The position numbers and the translations under genes are program-made. A stretch of 56,770 nt of DNA from an uncultured Oscillospiraceae bacterium. Lineage in GTDB: Bacteria > Bacillota > Clostridia > Oscillospirales > Oscillospiraceae. A model generated the notes under the pieces. That model was not told the origin of the DNA. It did not search any database and worked only from the letters and a program-made list of their open reading frames with translations. The stretch covers positions 1-56,770 of the forward strand of contig CAJUCA010000016.1 in assembly GCA_910585265.1 (NCBI GenBank). Reading direction: 5' to 3'. Each line of letters starts with the position of its first letter. Within the stretch, counting starts at the first letter, position 1. Shown here piece by piece: positions 49,594-56,770 of this stretch.

Positions 49594-50388
49594 ATGCCTG
49601 AAGGAACGATTAATCAAGCAGTAATGACACCTTATGAAATCATAGCAACTGTCCTTGCAGTCATAGCTCTGGTTCAACCATGGATTCTCGCTGCATGGAA
49701 AAAATTTTTTAAGCCGTTGAAGGTTTCTTTTATCCCATCGGCAAAGATAAAACTCTACTACAATCGCAGCGGGGCGTACATATACCTCGGCGGTGTGATT
49801 GAGGCAAAAAATCGCCCCGCTGTTATCAAGGATATTTCGGCCAAAGTCATTCGTCAATGCGACAAAGCGGAGTTAGCAATGGACTGGTCGTCTTTCATGG
49901 TACCCGTATTCCAATCCGTTGGAGGAAATTCCATCACAACAAGCGAAATAGCCCGTCCGTTTATGATTGGTGCAAATGGGCTGAATCCAATTTTTGTGGA
50001 GTTTGCAAATTTAGATACTCAGACAGTTGATCGCTTGGCTAAGATATATGAAAAGCTGACATTAGAATCAAAGAGGATTTCAAATATAAACACACCGTTT
50101 GAGCAGGCAAAGGATCAATTGCAGGCAATACCAGAATACCAAACATTTCGTGAAGAACTTTTGGAGAATTTCTACTGGAAGGTCTCAGATTATCAAATTG
50201 AGTTGTCAATCAGCCATAGTGACAACAAAGCTGAAGTTTACAGGTATCGGTTTTCATTGACTCAAGATGAGGTTAGCGAGTTCAAGAAAAACATTGATGT
50301 ATCGATGTTGTGTGAACTTAGCCTCCTTTATTATCAGCCCACTAATTTCACTGTTTTCCAAAAAGCTTTTAACCCTTTGGAGGGATAG
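49594..50388 (+). CDS. membrane-anchored protein of unknown function
   Basis: A 264-aa protein with one membrane helix near the N-terminus (YEIIATVLAVIALVQPWILAA, about 14-34), a basic stretch (WKKFFKPLK), and a mostly beta-rich soluble part (SFIPSAKIKLYYNRSGAYIYLGG, then a helical segment near 145-195). No recognised domain. The ATG follows ACAAGGAGCATCGGT. The stop is one base before the Mod start, so it is in the same transcript as mod and res. It could be a membrane-linked partner or effector of that system. Confidence 0.75.
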   Translation: MPEGTINQAVMTPYEIIATVLAVIALVQPWILAAWKKFFKPLKVSFIPSAKIKLYYNRSGAYIYLGGVIEAKNRPAVIKDISAKVIRQCDKAELAMDWSSFMVPVFQSVGGNSITTSEIARPFMIGANGLNPIFVEFANLDTQTVDRLAKIYEKLTLESKRISNINTPFEQAKDQLQAIPEYQTFREELLENFYWKVSDYQIELSISHSDNKAEVYRYRFSLTQDEVSEFKKNIDVSMLCELSLLYYQPTNFTVFQKAFNPLEG

Positions 50389-50389
50389 T

Positions 50390-50953
50390 ATGCCCACACT
50401 TGACTGGATCGGAAAATCAAAAGTTATTAGCCACCACCAGGAGGTTCCGTTCCGGGTGCTGGAAAACCAGTATACATACGGTGCAAATGACAGCGAAAAT
50501 ATGATTATCCACGGCGATAATCTGGAGGCACTCAAGGCCCTGCTGCCCTGGTATGGGGGGAAGGTCAAGTGCATCTATATTGATCCGCCGTATAACACGG
50601 GTAACGAGGGCTGGGTCTACAACGACAATGTGAACGACCCCAAAATTCGCAAGTGGCTGGGCGAGGTAGTGGGCAGAGAGGGGGAGTACATCTGGTACAC
50701 CGAGACAAAAACCGCCTATGTGCCGGGTGCTGGAGACGGCGGCTACTATCTCGGCAGGCATGGAGATACCGGGTATTATTTCTATTATGAGCCGGATCAA
50801 CTGACGATCCTGAACCACGCCTTTCTTCCAAGCATCTCTGAAAAGGCGGGCGGTTATGTGGTCTATGCCGACCGCTGTGCCCTGAGCAATACCGAGTTGG
50901 CGGAGTATGGGATCATTTTCAAGAAGATCCCACGGGATATTACGAAAATCTGA
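50390..50953 (+). pseudogene. type III DNA methyltransferase (Mod) with internal in-frame deletion
   Basis: A 187-aa remnant of a beta-class N6-adenine methyltransferase that is normally about 600 residues. The N-terminal part is real Mod: LDWIGKSKV, GDNLEALKALLPWYGGKVKC, and motif IV DPPYNTG (from residue 65). Near residue 99 (about 50687) the protein jumps from WLGEVVGREGE to the normal C-terminal end (IWYTETKTAY, GYYFYYEPDQLTILNHAFL, GIIFKKIPRDI). The target-recognition region and motif I (FxGxG, SAM binding) are gone, so it cannot methylate. The frame is kept across the junction, and the stop leads directly to res. Confidence 0.85.
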
Positions 50954-50985
50954 GCATTACCATGCGGACAGCAGAGGGTGAACAT

Positions 50986-53607
50986 ATGGAACTGAAAAAG
51001 TATCAGAGGAAAGTGATCCGGGATTTGACCCGTTACATGGAGCTTCTGAACCAGGAAGGGAATATGAACAGGGCTTATAACGCCTTTTGGCACGAAAAGG
51101 GCGTCAACGTGGGGTATGGCGGCGTGAAGCCCTATCAGAACATTCTGCCCGGTGTCCCCAACCTCTGCCTGAAGGTTCCCACAGGTGGCGGAAAGACCTT
51201 CCTGGCCTGCAACGCCATCAAGCCTATTTTTGACGGCCTGCCCGATACCAAAATGAAAGCCGTGGTATGGCTGGTTCCCTCTGACGCCATTTTGACCCAG
51301 ACGCTGGCGGCGCTCCGCGACCCCAATCATCCCTATCGAATGAAGATCAACACCGCGTTCGGCGGGCAGGTGGAGGTCTATACCAAGGAGCAGCTCCTCA
51401 GCGGCCAGAATTTCAACATCACCACAGTGGGGGAGCAGCTTTCCGTCATGGTGCTGTCCTACGATTCCTTCCGTGGGCGCAAGGAGCAGTTGAAAGCAAA
51501 ACAGGAAAATAGCAGTCTCGCCCCTATGGCCAAGGCGCTGGGTGCCCCTGACCACCCCGTCGAGGACGCGGACGAAACCGCCCTGCTGCAAGTCATCAAT
51601 CAGCTTTCGCCCCTTGTGATCGTGGACGAGAGTCACCATGCCCGCAGTACGTTGAGCAAGGAGATGCTACAAAACTTCAACCCGTGTTTTGTACTTGATT
51701 TGACGGCCACGCCCACCAGAGAGAGCAATATCCTGTGCTATGTGGACTCTGTGGCGCTGAAGCGGGAGAACATGGTCAAGCTGCCTGTCATCGTCTACAA
51801 CCGGAGCAGCCAACAGGAGGTTCTGGCGGATGCCATCGATCTTCGCAACCGTTTGGAGCAGTACACCGTGGCCGAGCAGGAAAAGACCGGGCTGTATATC
51901 CGTCCCATCGTCCTGTTCCAGGCCCAGCCCAAGGGAAAAGAGGACAGCACGACCTTTGAAAGGCTGAAAGAAAAGCTAATCAGTGCTGGGATCTCCGCCG
52001 AACAGATCACCATTAAGACAGCCGATGTGAACGAGTTGAAACATGAGGATCTGCTTTCTCCCAAGTGCCAGATTCGATATATTATTACGGTGAACGCATT
52101 GAAGGAGGGGTGGGACTGCCCCTTTGCCTATATCCTCGCTTCACTGGCCAATAAGACCAGCCAGGTGGATGTGGAGCAGATCGTAGGACGTGTCCTCCGC
52201 CAGCCCCATACGAGAAAATATGGGATCCCGGCCTTGAATATGTCCTATGTGCTGACATCCTCCAATGATTTCAAGGCGACCCTTGACAAGATCGTAAAGG
52301 GCTTGAACGGGGCAGGCTTCAGCGAAAAAGATTACCGTGTGGGTGAGGACCCGGTTCCACCTGCGCCCCAGCCGCAGTACCATCAGGAAACGATACCGGA
52401 ACAGCCGACAAGCACAGATTCGCCGACATCGGATGCGGCCGAGGACTTTTTGGACTTTGACCCGGATTCTCTGCGGCAGGACATAGAGGCCCGGAGCGAA
52501 ACGGGAGCGGAAACAGTTGACGCCATGCTCCAGACTGCAGAGAAGGAACAGGAAGCCCTTGACAAGGCGATGGATCAGGGAACCGACTTTGCATTTGAGG
52601 ATATTCCGCCGGAGGTACAGGAAACCATGAGCAGCTACCGTATGAATGCTGAGTTTGAGGAAGAAGCTGAGAATATCCGAATCCCGCAGTTTTTCCTTCG
52701 GGTGGAGGCCAGCCTCTTCACCCAGGGCGATTTTGTGTTGCTGAGAAAGGAGCATTTGGCACAGGATTTCACTTTGAAGGGCCAACCCTATCAAATTGAT
52801 TTCTACCGGGCCGACGATGAGATGGCGCGGGTAGATATCAACGACACCGAGGGGAGTACCCCAAAGGTGTTCAAAATGAGCGATGTGGATCAGCGGTACA
52901 TTAAGGAGCAGTTTTCCAAGAAAGGTACCGAGGAGAAGATCCGACTGTGCAAGAACATGATCCACAGGCAGCTATCCAAAATGGATGTGATCGATGACAA
53001 TGAGCTGGCTGCATACATTGATCGCATTGTGGGGGATATGGACAAGGATACCTTGTCCGCACTGGAGAAGTCTCCCCAGGGCTTTGCCGTTCGGATTAAA
53101 AAGTACATTGAAGGCTTGTTAGAGGGGCACTACGAAAGGCAGTTCAATGAGTGGCTGGAAGTTGGCTCTATTGTATGCCGCCCATCTTACGCTCTGCCCA
53201 AGACCATTGCGCCTATGAAAGCCACCAGCACTTATGGCAAGAGTTTATACCGCGGTGAAGAAGAAGCCAATGGGTTTGAGTATGATATGGTGCTTGCCCT
53301 GACCGGGCTGTCAAACGTCAAGTGGTGGCATAGAAATATGTCCCGTAGGGGCTTCGTGGTCAACGGTTTCATCAACCACTACCCTGACTTTATTGTGATG
53401 ACCCAAAAGGGAAAAATCGTCTTAATTGAAACAAAGGGGGATCATCTGGATAACGAATACAATCGAAAGAAACTGGCGCTTTCCCGCAAATGGCAGGAAA
53501 AGGCGGGCGAAACATTCCGCTATTACATGGTCTTTCAGGAAAAAGCCCCTGATCTCAGTGGGGCGTATTCCTTTGATAAGTTTCTGGAGATATTACAGAA
53601 ACTTTAA
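50986..53607 (+). CDS. type III restriction endonuclease subunit (Res)
   Basis: An 873-aa SF2 helicase-nuclease. Walker A is VPTGGGKTFLA (about 65), the Walker B box DESHHARS, motif III LTATPTRES, motif VI VEQIVGRVLRQP, and near the C-terminus the nuclease motif PDFIVMTQKGKIVLIETKGDH (PD-ExK). All motifs look intact. ATG 50986 was preferred (GAGGGTGAACAT); an ATG at 50962 is also possible. Its partner Mod is gutted, so specificity and self-protection must come from elsewhere or the system is dead or altered. Confidence 0.93.
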   Translation: MELKKYQRKVIRDLTRYMELLNQEGNMNRAYNAFWHEKGVNVGYGGVKPYQNILPGVPNLCLKVPTGGGKTFLACNAIKPIFDGLPDTKMKAVVWLVPSDAILTQTLAALRDPNHPYRMKINTAFGGQVEVYTKEQLLSGQNFNITTVGEQLSVMVLSYDSFRGRKEQLKAKQENSSLAPMAKALGAPDHPVEDADETALLQVINQLSPLVIVDESHHARSTLSKEMLQNFNPCFVLDLTATPTRESNILCYVDSVALKRENMVKLPVIVYNRSSQQEVLADAIDLRNRLEQYTVAEQEKTGLYIRPIVLFQAQPKGKEDSTTFERLKEKLISAGISAEQITIKTADVNELKHEDLLSPKCQIRYIITVNALKEGWDCPFAYILASLANKTSQVDVEQIVGRVLRQPHTRKYGIPALNMSYVLTSSNDFKATLDKIVKGLNGAGFSEKDYRVGEDPVPPAPQPQYHQETIPEQPTSTDSPTSDAAEDFLDFDPDSLRQDIEARSETGAETVDAMLQTAEKEQEALDKAMDQGTDFAFEDIPPEVQETMSSYRMNAEFEEEAENIRIPQFFLRVEASLFTQGDFVLLRKEHLAQDFTLKGQPYQIDFYRADDEMARVDINDTEGSTPKVFKMSDVDQRYIKEQFSKKGTEEKIRLCKNMIHRQLSKMDVIDDNELAAYIDRIVGDMDKDTLSALEKSPQGFAVRIKKYIEGLLEGHYERQFNEWLEVGSIVCRPSYALPKTIAPMKATSTYGKSLYRGEEEANGFEYDMVLALTGLSNVKWWHRNMSRRGFVVNGFINHYPDFIVMTQKGKIVLIETKGDHLDNEYNRKKLALSRKWQEKAGETFRYYMVFQEKAPDLSGAYSFDKFLEILQKL

Positions 53608-53667
53608 CTTAAAATAGATAATATCCCCGATTCTTGAAGCATAGGAGGCTATTAGGAGGGTATTAAG

Positions 53668-54714
53668 ATGTTAGAGGATATCAATGAAGTCAAGAAAATA
53701 ACTTCCAGCCTTATACGCTATTTTGATCAGGAAGGAAATTATGCTATTGCTGATCTTCTTAAGAATGCGTCCCCATCTTCACAAGAAATTGCATACGATG
53801 GATGGAATGGCGGCACCTATATATATGGGTTTTTATATGAAGTTGAAATTGCTGTTTATCAGAAAAACCGGAGTTTGATTCCTGAATATGAACGTGATAT
53901 AAGAGATGCAGCAGAACTTTTTTTGCGAAATCCGGAAAACGAGCAATTAGGGGCTGTAAATATAAGGCCGATTTGCAGGCAGTATATTAATTGGAATAAT
54001 TTGCCTGATGATGTGACGAAAAAGTCATTGCTCCAACAAATTGAAACAATCAAGGCCCTAATGATATCTGTATCAACAGGAGGCCCAAGGATACAAGAGG
54101 TCAACGACCAATACAAAGATATATATAATCAAATCAATTCTTGCTTATCATCAATTGGAGTTAGTGATCCGAATACATTTAAAGATTTGTGGGAGTGGTA
54201 TGGGCGATGGAGTCAGCCTGACTTAAAGACATACGCATCAAGACGCAGTTTTATTCTGCAACTCTATCAAGAAGCGATTGATACTCTCGAAAAGGCAGGG
54301 GTTGATAGCTATCAGCAGGAATATGTACCTACGGGCTGGGAGCGCGTAGATCGAACTGTATATGAAATGAAAAAACGCCTCGCTGATGCGACTAATGAAG
54401 AACAATTTCAAGCAATTGGTATGTTGGGGCGAGAGGCACTTATCACAATAGCGCAGCAAGTCTTTGATAGGAATGTTCACAAAACTGAAGATGGTGTCAG
54501 CCCCAGCGATACAGATGCAAAACGTATGTTAGATGCATTTTTGTCTTATTCCCTTTCTGGCGGTACGAATGAACGGCAACGAAAATTCGCTAAAGCATCT
54601 GTTGATTTGGCGAATCAGCTTACCCACGATAGAATGGCTACCAAGAAAGATGCTGAAATTTGTTTAACAGCGGTCACCGCTGTAGTCAGTTTGATAAAGG
54701 TAATATCCGACTAA
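53668..54714 (+). CDS. helical protein linked to the type III system
   Basis: A 348-aa mostly helical protein. The N-terminal 65 residues (NYAIADLLKNASPSSQEIAYDG, then GGTYIYGFLYEVEIAVYQ) are one module; the C-terminal 130 (GREALITIAQQVFDRNVHK, then RQRKFAKASVDLANQLTHDR) end in an Arg...LTHDR-type stretch, similar to HEPN-like domains of abortive-infection proteins, but I could not confirm an RNase motif. The ATG follows TAGGAGGGTATTAAG, 60 bp after res. By neighbours, a possible accessory or effector of the defence cluster. Confidence 0.6.
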   Translation: MLEDINEVKKITSSLIRYFDQEGNYAIADLLKNASPSSQEIAYDGWNGGTYIYGFLYEVEIAVYQKNRSLIPEYERDIRDAAELFLRNPENEQLGAVNIRPICRQYINWNNLPDDVTKKSLLQQIETIKALMISVSTGGPRIQEVNDQYKDIYNQINSCLSSIGVSDPNTFKDLWEWYGRWSQPDLKTYASRRSFILQLYQEAIDTLEKAGVDSYQQEYVPTGWERVDRTVYEMKKRLADATNEEQFQAIGMLGREALITIAQQVFDRNVHKTEDGVSPSDTDAKRMLDAFLSYSLSGGTNERQRKFAKASVDLANQLTHDRMATKKDAEICLTAVTAVVSLIKVISD

Positions 54715-54770
54715 TTTATATAATATCAGCTTTAGTCCCAAGACTCGTCCAACTTATTTTTAATTTTTCC

Positions 54771-54799
54771 TTGACAATCCGGTTCGGCAGAGTTACACT
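54771..54799 (+). promoter_or_regulatory. promoter of the structured leader / ParB-like gene
   Basis: TTGACA (54771-54776), 17-bp spacer, TACACT (54794-54799). Transcripts would begin near 54806, about 305 nt before the ParB-like start. Confidence 0.7.
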
Positions 54800-54852
54800 G
54801 GCAACACAGCGGCTCAATTGGCAAATTATTTTAATTTTGTATCATCATTAAC

Positions 54853-54970
54853 AGGCTTTCCCGAAAGGGATTGGACATCATTTATAGGCTTTTTGCTGTA
54901 CCCCAGGCGTGTCTTGCGTCTGGGGTAAAAGTGAATGACCGTCCAATCCGATACTTTTTCGGGGAAGCCT
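54853..54970 (+). ncRNA. large structured leader element
   Basis: Long imperfect inverted repeat: AGGCTTTCCCGAAA then GGGATTGGAC (54853-54876) pairs with GTCCAATCC...TTTTTCGGGGAAGCCT (54941-54970). Nested in it is a second hairpin TACCCCAG...CTGGGGTA (54899-54926). It lies in the 5' leader behind a good promoter and before the ParB-like gene, and the flanking 397-bp gap has no other gene. It could be a regulatory RNA, an attenuating fold or a DNA site of the element. Confidence 0.6.
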
Positions 54971-55111
54971 GCCATGATTTCAGTTTGAGGGAGCGGGCCA
55001 AGGAAAGCCATACGACACAGCGCCGAGCAGGGTTGCCTGTCAGGAACCGGATTGGGGAGAACGGCAATTTACGGCGATGGCTCTCAAAATCAAACTGAAG
55101 GAGATGGAATT

Positions 55112-56029
55112 TTGCAAAACACAAAAATCGAATACAGCAGCTCTGAGCGAACCCCTGTCGTTCTGCCGGAGATGGAACAACTGCTCCCGCCGTTAAGCGG
55201 AGAGCAGTTTTCTGCTTTGGAGAGCGATATCCTGGAAAACGGCTGCTATGCCCCCGTCATCGTCAACGAGGACATGACCGTCATTGACGGGCACAACCGG
55301 CTCCGCATCTGCGAAAAGCACGGCCTGCCCTACAAAATGCTGGTGTTTTCGTTTGCTGATCTGCTGGAGGCGAAACAGTGGGTGCTGGATACGCAGAAGG
55401 GCCGCCGTAACCTGGACAAGTGGGAATTGGGCCAGATCGCACTGAAACTGAAGCCGGAGATCGAGGCCAGGGCAAAGGCAAATCAGGGAACCCGTACCGA
55501 CCTTTCGGTGAATTCATCGAAAAGTTACCCGCCCACGGACACCCGCAAAGAGATGGCCAAGGCCGTTGGCATTGGGGAGCAAGCGATGGGCAGGATCTCG
55601 CAGTTAGCTGAAAATGCGCCCCAATCGTTGAAAAATGCTCTGGAAAACAAAGAACTGTCCATCAACCGAGGCTGGAGGATCTTGAAAGCTGTCCAGCAGC
55701 TGCCGCCAGAGGAGCGAGAGTCCGCTGCCGCCGAGATGCTGTCGGCAGTGCGGGAGATCGACCGGTCGGATGCTGAAGCGGAGCGCAGAGGAAAAATCGC
55801 TGGTCTATTCTGCAAAGCCTATGAAAAAGCGGTTCTGCTGACTCCTACAGAAGAAAACGTGCGGATCTGGACGGAGTGTACCCGCATGACGCAGGAAGAA
55901 ATCGAGGACTCTGTGCAGGAGTCCTACGAGTTGGCCAAGACGTTTCAAACTATTGGGGATCTGCTGAAGAATGCAGTTTCCTGTGTGCATCAATGGCCAG
56001 ACGCACTATCTGATCAGGGGCAGACCTGA
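55112..56029 (+). CDS. ParB-like nuclease/DNA-binding protein of a mobile element
   Basis: A 305-aa protein. The ParB N-terminal region (VVLPEMEQLLPPLSGEQFSALESDILENG, VIVNEDMTVIDGHNRLRICEKH) is clear; a helical DNA-binding region follows (TRKEMAKAVGIGEQAMGRISQL, a helix-turn-helix). I set the start at TTG 55112, after AAGGAGATGGAATT; the frame is open further upstream. Proteins of this type are common in integrative conjugative elements and plasmids, and the window edge is about 0.7 kb away. Confidence 0.8.
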   Translation: MQNTKIEYSSSERTPVVLPEMEQLLPPLSGEQFSALESDILENGCYAPVIVNEDMTVIDGHNRLRICEKHGLPYKMLVFSFADLLEAKQWVLDTQKGRRNLDKWELGQIALKLKPEIEARAKANQGTRTDLSVNSSKSYPPTDTRKEMAKAVGIGEQAMGRISQLAENAPQSLKNALENKELSINRGWRILKAVQQLPPEERESAAAEMLSAVREIDRSDAEAERRGKIAGLFCKAYEKAVLLTPTEENVRIWTECTRMTQEEIEDSVQESYELAKTFQTIGDLLKNAVSCVHQWPDALSDQGQT

Positions 56030-56084
56030 GGGCAGGGGTTATGTGTGACACCCTGCCTGTCCATATATTGGGGTATTGCTTTGG

Positions 56085-56116
56085 CAAGGGTGTCTGTGTT
56101 GACACCCTTGTTATGA
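56085..56116 (+). terminator. terminator after the ParB-like gene
   Basis: CAAGGGTGTC (56085-56094) with GACACCCTTG (56101-56110), loop TGTGTT, followed by a weak TTATG. Confidence 0.55.
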
Positions 56117-56216
56117 ATCTAAGTGATTATAACGATAACTGTCTGGCAAATTATCTGGATGCTGCCGGGAAAGGGTGGTATCATATGGGCCACCACATAA
56201 TAGGAGGGCTTACAAA

Positions 56217-56507
56217 ATGAAGGTGAAATTTTCCTTTGACAAGACCGCCGTGGAGCAGCGGGGCTGCGGGCTGGAGGACGTGCATCGGACGATAAAAAAC
56301 CTGTTTGCCGCCCACAGCCTTCCCTGCGTCTCTGACGGTGATACCCTCGCCTTCAAAGGCAGGGGCCACGGCGATGACTTCGCCGTCATGTGGGATATCA
56401 TCCTGTCTCTGCTGCACTCCGACTGGTTCGTGGAGTGCGCCGCTTCCTGTATCTGGCTGGACGAGGATGGCGAGGAGGATATCCTTGCCCACGTCGGAAA
56501 AGCGTAA
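56217..56507 (+). CDS. small protein typical of integrative elements
   Basis: A 96-aa acidic protein (KVKFSFDKTAVEQRGCGLED, AFKGRGHGDDFAVMWDIILSLL, CIWLDEDGEEDILAHVGK). No catalytic motif; proteins of this kind occur in integrative elements of Clostridia. The ATG follows AGGAGGGCTTACAAA. The window ends 263 bp later. Confidence 0.65.
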   Translation: MKVKFSFDKTAVEQRGCGLEDVHRTIKNLFAAHSLPCVSDGDTLAFKGRGHGDDFAVMWDIILSLLHSDWFVECAASCIWLDEDGEEDILAHVGKA

Positions 56508-56669
56508 GAACAGGGTGTATGATTGACACCCGGCATCCCTTTTTATAGAAAACAAGGTGAATCTATAACACCTGACAGGGAGCAAGGCCTGCATAGGAAA
56601 GAAATTGTGCCGTTTTCGTTTCAGTAGTCGCACTGTTCTCATCCCGGCAAATATATTCAGGCTACCGCT

Positions 56670-56757
56670 GGAAAAAGCCCCGCCGGTGGGCGGGGCAAAG
56701 GCCCTCACCGCCAGCGGCGGTGAGGGCGCAAGCATCGCGTTTTGATGTCAAAACGCC
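56670..56757. repeat. three hairpins at the right edge
   Basis: GCCCCGCC/GGCGGGGC (about 56677-56696), CCCTCACCGCC/GGCGGTGAGGG (about 56701-56727), and GCGTTTTGA/TCAAAACGC (about 56736-56755). No gene is visible from 56508 to the end. Such palindrome sets stand before mobilisation genes of clostridial elements, but the window stops here. Confidence 0.5.
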
Positions 56758-56770
56758 ACTTGCAGGGGAA

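Noticed and set aside
1..56770. rRNA genes, CRISPR arrays or complete insertion sequences with transposase
   Set aside because: None were seen; the only repeats are palindromes and terminators listed above.

Overview
The window reads as a chromosomal segment of a GC-rich, spore-forming, strictly anaerobic Clostridia species, most like the Oscillospiraceae (Flavonifractor / Pseudoflavonifractor / Intestinimonas type). The basis is the sporulation genes (yabP, yabQ, ylbJ), an electron-bifurcating type [FeFe] hydrogenase, an F-type ATP synthase, SLH and MATE proteins, and high GC at third codon positions. The family assignment is an inference from gene content, not from a database search.

Layout. 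0-1.3 kb: end of a phage-type lysis cassette (holin-like protein, amidase). 1.3-4.3 kb: tyrosine-branch operon (type I-beta DAHP synthase, metallo-hydrolase, prephenate dehydrogenase) behind a promoter, a 22-codon leader peptide with five Tyr codons and an intrinsic terminator, so a probable tyrosine attenuator. 4.3-9.8 kb: NUDIX, AI-2E-type permease, yabP-yabQ-divIC-yabR, amidohydrolase, hpf. 9.8-17.8 kb: NUDIX, Cys4 protein, ylbJ, degV, MATE, Bce-type ABC transporter. 17.9-26.8 kb: minus-strand hydrogenase locus: a regulatory/sensory half (DRTGG protein, HATPase, degenerate H-cluster protein, DRTGG protein, PHP) and a catalytic half (hndA-like, HATPase, hndB, hndC, hndD). 26.8-30.8 kb: SLH protein, MATE, CmpB-like membrane protein. 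30.8-37.1 kb: ATP synthase operon atpB-E-F-A-G-D-C with no free delta gene; the alpha subunit instead carries a delta C-terminal-type domain at its N terminus. 37.3-46 kb: lipase-like hydrolase, ECF sigma/anti-sigma pair, two small DUF proteins, chemoreceptor with a 50-aa companion gene, folT under a THF riboswitch, AGCS symporter. 46-48.5 kb: two AT-richer exported/membrane proteins and an NSS transporter. From 48.6 kb: a lower-GC accessory island with a GNAT enzyme, a four-gene defence-like cluster (membrane protein, internally deleted type III Mod, intact type III Res, unknown helical protein), a promoter with a strongly structured leader before a ParB-like gene, and a small protein typical of integrative elements.

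Three kinds of signal not explained by ordinary genes stand out: (1) a family of long-palindrome elements of about 163 bp, in two sequence types that share the same apex (10.77, 12.33, 23.16 kb and a 66-bp deletion derivative at 29.45 kb); (2) the delta-alpha ATP synthase fusion; (3) the in-frame gutted Mod directly upstream of an intact Res. Good sigma-A promoters (17-bp spacers) could be read for many units, including a consensus promoter divergent from folT.
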